A DNA stretch of 40,734 nucleotides. Origin: Cerasicoccus frondis (GTDB lineage: Bacteria; Verrucomicrobiota; Verrucomicrobiia; Opitutales; Cerasicoccaceae). The position numbers and the translations under genes were made by a program. This document shows, piece after piece, positions 15,440-23,685 of the stretch. Under the pieces are notes generated by a model. That model was not told where the DNA came from, did not search any database, and was given only the letters and a program-made list of their open reading frames with translations. Position 1 is the stretch's first letter; each line of letters starts with the position of its first letter. Where the stretch lies: positions 1 through 40,734 of the forward strand of contig JAVDPC010000041.1 of NCBI GenBank assembly GCA_031296915.1, read 5' to 3'.

Positions 15440-17992
15440 TTAGGATTCGAACAACATCGGTGAGCGGGCGTAAACATACTGATGGCTGAAGAAAACGTCT
15501 TCGATGTTCTCGTGCAGTTTTTCAAATTCTTTGGTCAGCGCGTTGAGCTGTTTTTTGATTAGGTCCGGTCGCACGCGCGGGGCCTCTTCCGGTACGCCGC
15601 CAGCATCGAGACCGGGCACGGGGGAGGGGAACATGCTGTTGATCGGCAGCGCCTCCAGGTAGTCAATCAGCGCATCAATGCCGGCTACAACGCCTTCCCC
15701 CACATCGCGTTCGCCCGAGATGCTCAGCGTGCCAATCGCATAACGTATGTTGCGCAGGCAGAAGTTAACGGAACTGGGATTGTTTGGACTCAGCAATAGT
15801 AGGCGCGCCACGCGATCCAGATATGCACGGGATCGATACTCGCGGCGATAGGCGTCGAGCGAGGCGTTGAGGCGCAGGAGCGCGGTCAGGTCCGTGCTTT
15901 CCTCGTCGTCGGCGCGATAGGTTTCGGCTGCGCGGGGCAGGGCGACCTCTAACAGATAAAGCACGCCAAGCGCCCGTTCGAGGAATCCGCCAATGCGGTA
16001 AAACTGCCAGGCGTCATCGTGCAGCATGGTGCGCTCGGCTAGCCCGTGGAAACGCGCCACTTCGCTTACCACGCGATCGCTGGTTTCGCGTAAACGACTC
16101 CGACTGGTGCGGCCCCGGAATTGGTTGTTCAGGTAAATGACCAGCTCGCGCAGCGTCTGCCAGCATTCTGGGCTGATTGCGGCGCGCACAGAACCGATGT
16201 TAAACTGGGCCGATAACACGCATGAGCTGACCGATGCGGCCTCCGATGGATCGAGCACCAATTGCGTGGAAAACTTCAAGGTGTCGCGCGGCGGCTTCTT
16301 GCGCTTGGCGTATTTCGTGTGGCTGGTTGCGGCGGCGATGGCCTGAAGCAGTGGCCAGTAGGCTTGCTGGTCCATGAGGCCGAGCTGATCCCAGCGCAGG
16401 TTTTCCAGGGTGTTGAATTGGCGCGCGGTGTTTTCGGCGCGGTTCAGGTAACGGCCCGCCCAATACAGCGCCTCGGCCGTGCGGCTGCCAATGGAAATAC
16501 GTTCGCCGGTGATGGTTGGCGTGATTGGCACATCCTGATCGATGATGGCCTCGGCGGGCGCCCAGGTGTCCTTCATGCCTTCAGCGTTGATCGACAAACG
16601 GCCGGAGCGGTGGTGGCGCGAGGTCTGGCGCGTTAAGCCGCCGGGCAGCACAATTGGGTCTTCGCCGAGAATGAAAAACGCGCGCATGAAAACAGTGTGC
16701 GGCGCAAACTCGCCTCCGCTGAAGCGGGGCAATTGCGAAGGTGAAATGATTGGCTGGGCAACACAGTATTCCGGATGATGCTTGGCCAGGCGGAGCACGT
16801 CGGCGGGGGTGTCGAGCAGGCCTTTCCAGCCTAGACGTTGACGCAGGGAAGCGTGGTCCTGGACGGGTTTGAGGATCATGGAGTCGGCATGCTCGTAGAC
16901 AAATTCGCGTTGATCCGGGTCGCTCAAATGGTAGGTGGGCGCAGTCGGGAGAATTGGCCGACGACCGGTGTAGTAGCCGATAATACGGTCACTGTAGCGC
17001 AGGATGGCGCGGTTGTCGGCAACGCCGGCGCCGAGGGCGTTGACGATGGAAACATTGCCCTTGCGCAGCACATTGACGAGACCGGGAACGCCTTCGAAGT
17101 TTCCTCCCGGCGTGGCGACGGGGTCTACGGTGGAGCTTTCCACGCGGCGGTAAATAACGTCCACTCGCTCCAGCCCGCGAATGGTCCGCAGGTAAACATG
17201 GCTATCGCGCACCAGCAGGTCCGCCGGGCGTACGACGGAGATGCCCATGTGCCGCGCGAGGAAGCCTTCCTCGAAGTGAGTTTGGTTCGTTTCGCCTCGG
17301 GTCAGGAGCACGATGTTCGGGTTGGCGACATCGGTCTGTGCGCGGAGCGCTTCAGCGAGATAGGTCGAAAACGAGGCGACGGGCGCCACATTCATTGTCG
17401 CGAATAGCTCAGGAAAACACTGCGCCAAGAGGCGGCGGTTTTGCAGGATATAGGACACGCCGATTGGCGTCGCGAGCTGGTTCTCCAGCACCTGCCATTC
17501 ACCGTCGGGCATGCGCACGAGGTCAAACGCGCCCGTCAGACAGTAGCGGCCCGCATGGGATTCAATCCCCGAAAATGAACGGTGAAATGCTGGGTCGCGC
17601 AACGGCAGCTCAAAAGGAAGGACGCGCTCGCTGAGGATTTTCTGCTCGTGGTAAATGTCGCTGATGTAGTCGTTGAAAGCCTGGGCTCGTTGGATGACGC
17701 CGCGCGAGATTACGTCCCAGTCTTCGGCGGACAGGACGCGGGGGAAGAGGTCGAGTTTCCAGTCGATGCCTTCGCGGCTGCGCTCGCCGGGCATCGCGAA
17801 CTGAATGCCGAGCTCGGCGGCGGCGCGGTCGAGTCGCTGTTGACGCGTCTTGAGCTCGTGTTGGCTACACTCGTTGAGCGCCTGAACGATGGCTTTGTAG
17901 GGGCTGGCCACGGCTGCGCCGCCAAACGCCTCGTCCCTCGGGGTCGAAGCGTAATCGCGAAAATGGTCCTTGTGGTCAGCGCTTTGGAGCAT
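15440..17992 (-). CDS. Circularly permuted ATP-grasp / alpha-E fusion protein
   Basis: About 850 aa from ATG 17992 (MLQSADHKDHF); 13 upstream codons in the longer reading are not needed. Residues about 1-490 match the circularly permuted ATP-grasp proteins (COG2308), with YRRVESSTVDP and NALGAGVADNRAI typical of that family. Residues about 495-850 are an alpha-E domain (COG2307), starting near SRTAEALYWAGRYLNRAENT. In most genomes these are two adjacent genes; here they are one protein. ATP-grasp enzymes of this kind are predicted to join peptides or amino acids by amide bonds. Being first in the minus-strand operon with two transglutaminases and DUF2126, it supports a peptide synthesis and trimming pathway of unknown product. 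Confidence 0.92.
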   Translation of the reverse strand: MLQSADHKDHFRDYASTPRDEAFGGAAVASPYKAIVQALNECSQHELKTRQQRLDRAAAELGIQFAMPGERSREGIDWKLDLFPRVLSAEDWDVISRGVIQRAQAFNDYISDIYHEQKILSERVLPFELPLRDPAFHRSFSGIESHAGRYCLTGAFDLVRMPDGEWQVLENQLATPIGVSYILQNRRLLAQCFPELFATMNVAPVASFSTYLAEALRAQTDVANPNIVLLTRGETNQTHFEEGFLARHMGISVVRPADLLVRDSHVYLRTIRGLERVDVIYRRVESSTVDPVATPGGNFEGVPGLVNVLRKGNVSIVNALGAGVADNRAILRYSDRIIGYYTGRRPILPTAPTYHLSDPDQREFVYEHADSMILKPVQDHASLRQRLGWKGLLDTPADVLRLAKHHPEYCVAQPIISPSQLPRFSGGEFAPHTVFMRAFFILGEDPIVLPGGLTRQTSRHHRSGRLSINAEGMKDTWAPAEAIIDQDVPITPTITGERISIGSRTAEALYWAGRYLNRAENTARQFNTLENLRWDQLGLMDQQAYWPLLQAIAAATSHTKYAKRKKPPRDTLKFSTQLVLDPSEAASVSSCVLSAQFNIGSVRAAISPECWQTLRELVIYLNNQFRGRTSRSRLRETSDRVVSEVARFHGLAERTMLHDDAWQFYRIGGFLERALGVLYLLEVALPRAAETYRADDEESTDLTALLRLNASLDAYRREYRSRAYLDRVARLLLLSPNNPSSVNFCLRNIRYAIGTLSISGERDVGEGVVAGIDALIDYLEALPINSMFPSPVPGLDAGGVPEEAPRVRPDLIKKQLNALTKEFEKLHENIEDVFFSHQYVYARSPMLFES

Positions 17993-18101
17993 GATCGCGC
18001 CGAATATCGACGTTATTGTGCGGGAGCACAAGGAGGATTGCGGAGAAATTATCGTTACCAGGTTGAACGTTAGATTCGATGATTATTTTCTGGTTCGCGC
18101 A

Positions 18102-18135
18102 TTGACTTTGTTTTTATAAACTGTAAATTAGACAC
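18102..18135 (+). promoter_or_regulatory. pncB promoter with a possible NrtR site
   Basis: TTGACT (18102-18107), a 16-bp gap and TAAATT (18124-18129) form a plausible promoter. CTGTAAATTAGACAC (18121-18135) agrees with the palindromic operator ahead of pncA at 11 of 15 positions and covers the -10 box, which would suit repression. The match is imperfect. Confidence 0.5.
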
Positions 18136-18151
18136 AATAAAAGCTTACGCC

Positions 18152-19300
18152 ATGACAACTCTACTGGACAACGACCTTTATAAATTCACGATGATGCAAG
18201 CCGTGTGGCTGAAGCAGCGCGCCGCGCAAGTGCGTTATCGCTTCATCAACCGACGCCCGCGGCTGCCCTTTAAGGAGCGGGACATCGCGGAGCTGCGCGA
18301 GGCAGTTCAGGAATTGGCTAATGTTCGCTTTGCTCAGGATGAGCTGGCTTTCCTGCGGGAGCTGCCATTCATGCAAGCTGAGTTTGTTGACTTTTTGGCG
18401 GACTTCCAACTGCGCGCCGATCACGTGCAGTTCGATTTGCGCGATGGTCAACTTGGCCTGGAAGTCGTTGGCGGTTGGGTAGACACGATCCTGTGGGAGG
18501 TTCCATTGCTGGCCATGGTTAGTCAGCACTACTTCCGCGAAATCGACCAGCAATGGGATCAAAATTTAACTGATTACCACGCGCGGGCCATGGCCAAGGG
18601 GAGACGTCTTACCGCAAACGGCGCCAAGTTCATTGAGTTTGGCACGCGGCGTCGGCGCAATTACGCGACGCAGGAAACGGTGATCCGAGCATTCAATGAG
18701 ACAGGCGTCCACTGCGCGGGGACGAGTAATGTCCACTTCGCCAAAGAATACGGGATGACGCCGGTGGGCACGATGGCGCATGAGTGGATCATGGGGTACG
18801 CTGGGCTACATGGCGTAGAGCGTGCAAACGCCCATGCCCTCCAGGCTTGGCGTGAAGTGTATGGCGACCAGCTTAGCGTTGCGCTAACGGATACTTACAC
18901 GACCGATCTGTTCTTCGATAATTTTCGCGGAGAGCTCGCAAATGCCTATGCAGGTTTACGCCACGATAGCGAATGCCCAATTACGTTTGCCGATCGCGTG
19001 TTGAATTTCTATGCGAAAGAGGGGATTGACCCACTGACCAAGCGTATTGTTTTCAGTGACAGCCTGGACGTCGAGAAGGCCATTGCTATTCAGCAGCATG
19101 TGGCCGGGCGAATCCCGATCAGCTTTGGTATTGGGACACATTTTACAAATGATTTTGCCAACAGCCCAGCGTTAAGCATTGTCATCAAGCTGGATGAAAT
19201 CAACGGCCGCAAAGTCGCGAAGCTCAGCGACAATCCTGAAAAAGCCTGCGGCGCTCGTGATGCGGTTACGGCGGCCATGAAATACATCAAAGCAGCTTAA
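18152..19300 (+). CDS. pncB: Nicotinate phosphoribosyltransferase
   Basis: 382 aa from ATG 18152. It converts nicotinate and PRPP to nicotinate mononucleotide, the entry step of the Preiss-Handler NAD salvage route. The N-terminus TTLLDNDLYKFTMMQAVW is the family signature. EFGTRRRRNYATQE and TSNVHFAKEYGMTPVGTMAHEW follow; His210 in the latter is the residue phosphorylated during catalysis in characterised enzymes. GIGTHFTND near the C-terminus is the phosphate-binding region. Length is typical for the E. coli type. It is first of a three-gene overlapping unit with the Ntn-hydrolase and nrtR, and pairs with nicotinamidase further on. Confidence 0.97.
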   Translation: MTTLLDNDLYKFTMMQAVWLKQRAAQVRYRFINRRPRLPFKERDIAELREAVQELANVRFAQDELAFLRELPFMQAEFVDFLADFQLRADHVQFDLRDGQLGLEVVGGWVDTILWEVPLLAMVSQHYFREIDQQWDQNLTDYHARAMAKGRRLTANGAKFIEFGTRRRRNYATQETVIRAFNETGVHCAGTSNVHFAKEYGMTPVGTMAHEWIMGYAGLHGVERANAHALQAWREVYGDQLSVALTDTYTTDLFFDNFRGELANAYAGLRHDSECPITFADRVLNFYAKEGIDPLTKRIVFSDSLDVEKAIAIQQHVAGRIPISFGIGTHFTNDFANSPALSIVIKLDEINGRKVAKLSDNPEKACGARDAVTAAMKYIKAA

Positions 19301-20307
19301 TGTCTTCGGCTCACTCAACCTGGCAACCGGCCCCTGTGCTCTCTTTCGATCTCGGCGCTCCGATGCATGAGCGTCTTGCGTCGCATCGCGAGGTGTTGGC
19401 CGCGACGGCAAATGAATTGTTGGGAGAGGTGTCGCGGCAGATTTTGGAAGCCGCTCCCAAGGCTATTCATTTGGCGCATTGGGTGAACGTGCGAACGCAG
19501 TTTCGCTACAACTGCGAGCTGAAAGCGCTGAGCAAATTACTGGGTCTTGATTGGCGGCTGGGCATGATGGCGGGCATGGCCTACGAACTCATGACTTGGG
19601 GTTGTTCGACAGCTGCTATTGCCACGGACGAAGGACCGGTGTTGGCGCGTAATATGGACTTCTGGCCGGAGGATCTATTGGCCCGGCACACTTGGTTGAT
19701 TCACGGAGAAAAAGCTGGGCGGCGTGTGTATTCGGTTGCTGGTTGGCCGGGCGCATTGGGCGTGGTAACCGGACTCTCGGGCCGTGGTTTTGCGTTCGCC
19801 TTAAATGCTGTATGGAGCACGGAGGGGCTTTGTAAATCTGGCTATCCGGTGATGCTCTTTCTACGGAAGGTGCTCGATGTGGCGCGCTCCTTTGATGAGG
19901 CCGTGGCGATGCTTTCCCGGCAAAAGCTGATGGCCGCCTGCTTGCTGACAGTCGTTGGTGTGGACAATGACCAACGCGTCGTCATTGAGCGAACGCCGAC
20001 CAAGTATGAACACCGGCGTGCCGATGGGGATCGCGCATTGGTCACCACTAACAATTATTGGACCGATGTCGATGCCGGCGCCGCCACCGCCAACGTGCTG
20101 ACTGAGACGAGCTGTGGTCGCTTTGACACGTTGAGCGCCTATGCGGAAATGCTCGACGACAGCATGCCAAGCGACGATAAGTTGCTCTATGCGCTGACTG
20201 ACCCCGGCGTCATTCAAGGGATCACGGCACAACACGTAATCGCCCGGCCAAGGCGTAATGATATGACAGTCTACACGCCCCGTATCTTTCACGATCATGC
20301 TGCCTAG
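19300..20307 (+). CDS. Cysteine Ntn-hydrolase, acid-ceramidase/NAAA-like
   Basis: 335 aa. Its ATG shares a base with the pncB stop (TAATG), so translation is coupled. The region WGCSTAAIATDEGPVLARNMDF places the likely nucleophile at Cys102, with the downstream RNMDF characteristic of linear C-N amide hydrolases (choloylglycine hydrolase, acid ceramidase and N-acylethanolamine amidase group). In relatives the chain is cut just before this Cys, freeing the N-terminal nucleophile; the 101-residue front part would then be the small subunit. No signal peptide is seen, unlike the secreted or lysosomal relatives. Its position inside a pncB-nrtR unit suggests an amide of the NAD pathway as substrate, but this is inference. 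Confidence 0.8.
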   Translation: MSSAHSTWQPAPVLSFDLGAPMHERLASHREVLAATANELLGEVSRQILEAAPKAIHLAHWVNVRTQFRYNCELKALSKLLGLDWRLGMMAGMAYELMTWGCSTAAIATDEGPVLARNMDFWPEDLLARHTWLIHGEKAGRRVYSVAGWPGALGVVTGLSGRGFAFALNAVWSTEGLCKSGYPVMLFLRKVLDVARSFDEAVAMLSRQKLMAACLLTVVGVDNDQRVVIERTPTKYEHRRADGDRALVTTNNYWTDVDAGAATANVLTETSCGRFDTLSAYAEMLDDSMPSDDKLLYALTDPGVIQGITAQHVIARPRRNDMTVYTPRIFHDHAA

Positions 20308-21010
20308 CAAAAAGAAATCCAAGCCCGCCTTCCAACTGTCCAAGTTCGTGGTCTCCGTTGACTGCGTCATTTTTGGCTACATCAACAATGCGATCTATGT
20401 GCCGCTGCTGATGCGGGCACAGGAGCCGTATGAAGATTGCTGGAGCTTGGCGGGCGGACCGATTTTGGAAAACGAAACGCCGGAGCAGGCTTGCCTGCGC
20501 AAGCTCGAAGAGGACATAGGCCTCAAGGTCGAGTATTTGGAGCAGCTTTACACTTTTGGCGACCCCGGGCGTGATCCCCGTGAGCGCGCATTCAGCATCA
20601 GCTATTTTGCGCTGATCGAGCAGACGGACCGACCGCTGATCTGGGGCAGCGATTCACGTACGGCGCAGTGGTTCCACATCGATAAACTACCCGAAGGGCA
20701 ATGGGCGTTCGACCATCAGCAGATTGTCGACATGGCGCTTCAGCGCCTGCGCGGCAAGCTTTCGTATGAGCCGATTGGTCTCAGTCTGCTCCCCGAAGAG
20801 TTCAGCCTCTCCGAGCTCAAAACGATCTATGATGTCATTCTGGGGCAGGAGTTGGATCGCCGCAATTTCTACAAGAAAATCAAGTCCACCGGACTGTTGA
20901 TCCCCACAAAAACCGTGCCCAGCACCCGGGGAAAACCGACTCAACTCTATCGTTTTGATCAGGAGCAGTATGCTCGCCTCAAAGACGAGGGCTTCAGTTT
21001 CGAAGTGTAG
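20297..21010 (+). CDS. nrtR: NrtR-type Nudix-related regulator of NAD metabolism
   Basis: 237 aa, overlapping the previous gene by 11 bp. Residues about 15-150 form a Nudix fold, but the Nudix box GGPILENETPEQACLRKLEE has Lys where the catalytic Glu of RExxEE belongs, so hydrolysis is unlikely, as in known NrtR proteins that sense ADP-ribose or related ligands. The C-terminal 85 residues (SLSELKTIYDVILGQELDRR, then FYKKIKSTGLL) make the winged-helix DNA-binding part of this family. NrtR proteins repress NAD synthesis or salvage genes and are released by ligand. Two palindromic sites upstream of pncA are its probable operators. Confidence 0.9.
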   Translation: MLPSKKKSKPAFQLSKFVVSVDCVIFGYINNAIYVPLLMRAQEPYEDCWSLAGGPILENETPEQACLRKLEEDIGLKVEYLEQLYTFGDPGRDPRERAFSISYFALIEQTDRPLIWGSDSRTAQWFHIDKLPEGQWAFDHQQIVDMALQRLRGKLSYEPIGLSLLPEEFSLSELKTIYDVILGQELDRRNFYKKIKSTGLLIPTKTVPSTRGKPTQLYRFDQEQYARLKDEGFSFEV

Positions 21011-21154
21011 CTTTGCTTAGGCTTTGACCGCGAAGGTTCTGTCCTACCAGCGTGTGTCATCGTCGTAAGATTCAAGAATCGGTCTGAGTATCATATCAAG
21101 TTGAATCCAATATTGGTTTTTCTGGGTGCGTGCGTCGTTCGTCTGAATTTTAAT

Positions 21155-21169
21155 GTGTAAAATTTACAC
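21155..21169. promoter_or_regulatory. Candidate NrtR operator 1
   Basis: GTGTAAAATTTACAC is a perfect 15-bp palindrome about a central A. It lies 57 bp before the pncA start codon, upstream of a TTGACG box at 21176-21181. Confidence 0.7.
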
Positions 21170-21193
21170 TTAGGCTTGACGTGATTGCTATAT

Positions 21194-21208
21194 GTGTATT
21201 TTTTACAC
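21194..21208. promoter_or_regulatory. Candidate NrtR operator 2
   Basis: GTGTATTTTTTACAC has the same GTGTA and TACAC half-sites as operator 1, with centres 39 bp apart. It lies between the probable promoter and the Shine-Dalgarno sequence AAGGAAGG, so binding would block transcription. Confidence 0.65.
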
Positions 21209-21225
21209 TTTAAAAGGAAGGCACT

Positions 21226-21780
21226 ATGAAAAACACGACTGCACTGATCATTATTGATTTAAACAACGACTTCATGCCGGGCGGAGTGCTGGGGGCAGCG
21301 GGGGCTGATGAAGTGCTGCCCGTGATCAACCAGCTTGCGGCGAGCGAGGAGTATGCACTCGTGGTGGCGACGCAAGACTGGCATCCCGCTGACCATGTTT
21401 CGTTCGCGCAATGGCCTCCGCACTGTGTGGCGGGTACGCCGGGAGCTGAGCTGCATCCCCATTTGGATGATGCTCACGTCGATGTGGTGATTCGCAAAGG
21501 TTTTGACGCTCATGTGGACAGCTACAGCGGCTTCTACAATGAACATGGTGAAACGAACGGCCTCGCCGAGCTTCTCCGGGCGCGTCGGATTGAAGCGGTC
21601 GACATCGTAGGCATCGCGACGGACTACTGCGTCCGCGCGACCGCGATTGACGCCGTGACCAAGGCCGGATTTCGCACCCGTGTTTTGCTTAAAGGTTGCC
21701 GTGGAGTAGGACTTAAACCCAACGACGTTCCCGCCGCTTTGAACGCCATGCGCGAAGCAGGAGTTGTGGTCATCGATTGA
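21226..21780 (+). CDS. pncA: Nicotinamidase
   Basis: 184 aa from ATG 21226 behind a strong AAGGAAGG ribosome site. It hydrolyses nicotinamide to nicotinate and ammonia, feeding PncB. The cysteine-hydrolase triad is visible as Asp11 (IIIDLNNDF), Lys91 (VIRKG) and Cys135 (GIATDYCVRATA). Metal ligands are Asp51, His53, His57 and His66, matching characterised PncA enzymes. Nicotinamide is the by-product of every ADP-ribosylation reaction, so this is the natural first gene of an operon that also carries ADP-ribose removal enzymes. It starts the second transcription unit under the two NrtR-like operators. Confidence 0.96.
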   Translation: MKNTTALIIIDLNNDFMPGGVLGAAGADEVLPVINQLAASEEYALVVATQDWHPADHVSFAQWPPHCVAGTPGAELHPHLDDAHVDVVIRKGFDAHVDSYSGFYNEHGETNGLAELLRARRIEAVDIVGIATDYCVRATAIDAVTKAGFRTRVLLKGCRGVGLKPNDVPAALNAMREAGVVVID

Positions 21781-21848
21781 AAATTTCCCGTATACGAAAC
21801 TACCTAATTTAAGCGCTAACTAATATTAACCCACACCATTCAATCATC

Positions 21849-22421
21849 ATGAAGAACACCATCACTAAGCAGACGATTGTGCACGACGCCAAATGGCTGA
21901 GGCTTGTGGAGGCCGAGGCGTCCATTCGCGGGCAGGCCACGCGGTGGCTCTATTGCTCCCGCAAGGAGCAGCCTAGCGCGACGCACACTGCGGACGTGGT
22001 GATCATTGTTCCGTTTGTGCAGACGCCGGTTGGCGTGAAGCTCATCACCGTGCGTGAGTTTAGGATTCCGCTTGGCGGCTGGCAGATTGCCTTTCCCGCT
22101 GGTTTGATCGATGCCGACGAGCGCCCCGAGGAAGCTGCTGCCCGCGAGCTCCGAGAGGAGACGGGTTATGAGGTTGCCAAGGTGCTCGATGTCAGCCCGG
22201 CACTGCCATCCTCCGCTGGTCTAACCGACGAGACGTTTTGCTACGTGTTCGTTGAGGCTCGGCCTGGTGGCGGTCAGCAGCTCGAAACGGCAGAAGCCAT
22301 TCAGGTTGAGGCGGTGACGATTGAGCAACTACGTGAGATGCTTGACACGCCTGAGCACATCTGCGGGCGCCTTTGGCCGCTCGTCTATCAGTATATCCAA
22401 AATAATAAATTTCCACTATAA
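21849..22421 (+). CDS. Nudix hydrolase, ADP-ribose pyrophosphatase-like
   Basis: 190 aa, 68 bp after pncA. The complete Nudix box GLIDADERPEEAAARELREE, followed by TGYEV, is present with all catalytic acids, unlike in NrtR. GGWQIAFPAGLID just ahead and the overall length fit the ADP-ribose/sugar-nucleotide group (NudF-like). It would split ADP-ribose to AMP and ribose 5-phosphate. In this operon it can clear the ADP-ribose freed by the PARG-like and ADP-ribosylglycohydrolase genes downstream, and so also lower a likely NrtR ligand. Confidence 0.9.
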   Translation: MKNTITKQTIVHDAKWLRLVEAEASIRGQATRWLYCSRKEQPSATHTADVVIIVPFVQTPVGVKLITVREFRIPLGGWQIAFPAGLIDADERPEEAAARELREETGYEVAKVLDVSPALPSSAGLTDETFCYVFVEARPGGGQQLETAEAIQVEAVTIEQLREMLDTPEHICGRLWPLVYQYIQNNKFPL

Positions 22422-22434
22422 GGACTTAATTAAA

Positions 22435-23676
22435 ATGATCTTCTTTCATACACTTGCAGTAGGTCAGCAGGCTGCCGTTTGGCGCGCTGATGGCAACTAC
22501 ACCATCGAAACTGGTCCCCAGCGGATCTTCACGCTCAACCGACGCGTTCAATACCTGTTGCCGTTCACGGCGCAGCCGAATGAGTACATCCGCGTGCAGT
22601 TCAAAAATGGAGACACGCGGCATATTCGCGGGCCGGGCATTGAATTCCTCGATCCCGTAGTTCATGAGAAAATCGAGGTTCGGCAGGCTATTGAAATCGA
22701 CGGTGGCGAAGCGCTGGTGACTTATAACGAAGCTGAAGGCGGTGGCGTCCACCGCGAGGTGGTGCGCGGCCCTGCGTTGCATTTCCCGCAAGCCAACGAA
22801 TGGGTGCAGGACTTCCAGTGGCACGGCAGCGACGGTGTGGAGCACGATAAAAAACGCCCAGGCGCGCTCAAGTTTCGCAAGCTACGCACGGCGCCCGACC
22901 AGATGTATTATCGAGTCGAGGCAGTGCGTACGCGGGACGAAGCAGTAATCGATGTGCGGCTCATGCTTTTCTTTGAGCTGGTCGATATCGAGCGTATGCT
23001 TGACGTGACGCACGACCCAATTGCGGACTTTATTAATGCGATCACGGCCGACATTATGGACTTCGTTGCGGACAAGACCTTCGATCAATTCAAGGGCAAC
23101 ACCCGGCATTTGAACGAACTCGAAACATACCCGCAGCTCATGAAGCGCGCTGAACGTATGGGCTATCGTGTCACCAAGGTGGCCTACCGTGGTTACCTGG
23201 CTAACCCGACGCTTCAGGCCATGCATGACAACGCGATCGAGACCCGCACCCGACTCGCGCTAGAGGCAGAAACGGAAACGCAGAAGCAAGCTCTTGCTGA
23301 TCTGCAACAAGCGCGCGATCTCGAACGACAGGCTCAGCGGCGCAAAGAAGATGACGCTGCTGCCGAGCACCAGCGTCGGCTCCAGCGTGCGACTGCAGAT
23401 CAGGAGCGCGAGCTCAAACAGCTCGAACACACGCGGGCTCTTCGTCAGCATGCGGAAGAGCTCGAAACCGAACGTAATCACCAGCAGGCCTTGAACGATA
23501 TCGAGGTCCGCCGGGAAGCGGAACAACACGCCGACCGCCTCAAGCTGTATGAGGGCATGCGGGCCGCTGGCGTGGACCTAACCCAAGTCTTGGTCGCCGA
23601 AAAGGAACGTGCGCCAGACAAAGTAATTCGCATCGATGGACACGCGGACACGCGTCTCCACTTGCAAGAAAACTAA
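22435..23676 (+). CDS. SPFH / major-vault-protein-shoulder-like protein with coiled coil
   Basis: 413 aa from ATG 22435; the longer frame starting at 22321 overlaps the Nudix gene and is rejected. There is no signal peptide or membrane segment. Residues about 1-140 contain beta-rich units ending in VRGP-type motifs (HIRGPGIEFLDP, VVRGPALHFPQANEW), a pattern seen in the repeat domains of major vault protein. Residues about 160-265 form an SPFH/band-7-type domain (VRTRDEAVIDVRLMLFFEL, DPIADFINAITADIMDF). From about 270 to 370 a charged heptad-rich coiled coil follows (ETETQKQALADLQQARDLE). Proteins of this build oligomerise into rings or cages. Placed between ADP-ribose enzymes, it is a likely scaffold. 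The vault relationship is by eye. Confidence 0.75.
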   Translation: MIFFHTLAVGQQAAVWRADGNYTIETGPQRIFTLNRRVQYLLPFTAQPNEYIRVQFKNGDTRHIRGPGIEFLDPVVHEKIEVRQAIEIDGGEALVTYNEAEGGGVHREVVRGPALHFPQANEWVQDFQWHGSDGVEHDKKRPGALKFRKLRTAPDQMYYRVEAVRTRDEAVIDVRLMLFFELVDIERMLDVTHDPIADFINAITADIMDFVADKTFDQFKGNTRHLNELETYPQLMKRAERMGYRVTKVAYRGYLANPTLQAMHDNAIETRTRLALEAETETQKQALADLQQARDLERQAQRRKEDDAAAEHQRRLQRATADQERELKQLEHTRALRQHAEELETERNHQQALNDIEVRREAEQHADRLKLYEGMRAAGVDLTQVLVAEKERAPDKVIRIDGHADTRLHLQEN

Positions 23677-23685
23677 GACAAGAAA

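Noticed and set aside
20297..21010. NrtR as an active Nudix hydrolase
   Set aside because: The catalytic Glu of the Nudix box is replaced by Lys and a winged-helix domain follows, so a regulator fits better.
22321..22434. Earlier start for the SPFH-like protein
   Set aside because: It would lie within the 3' end of the Nudix gene and adds no recognisable sequence; the ATG at 22435 begins the conserved beta unit.
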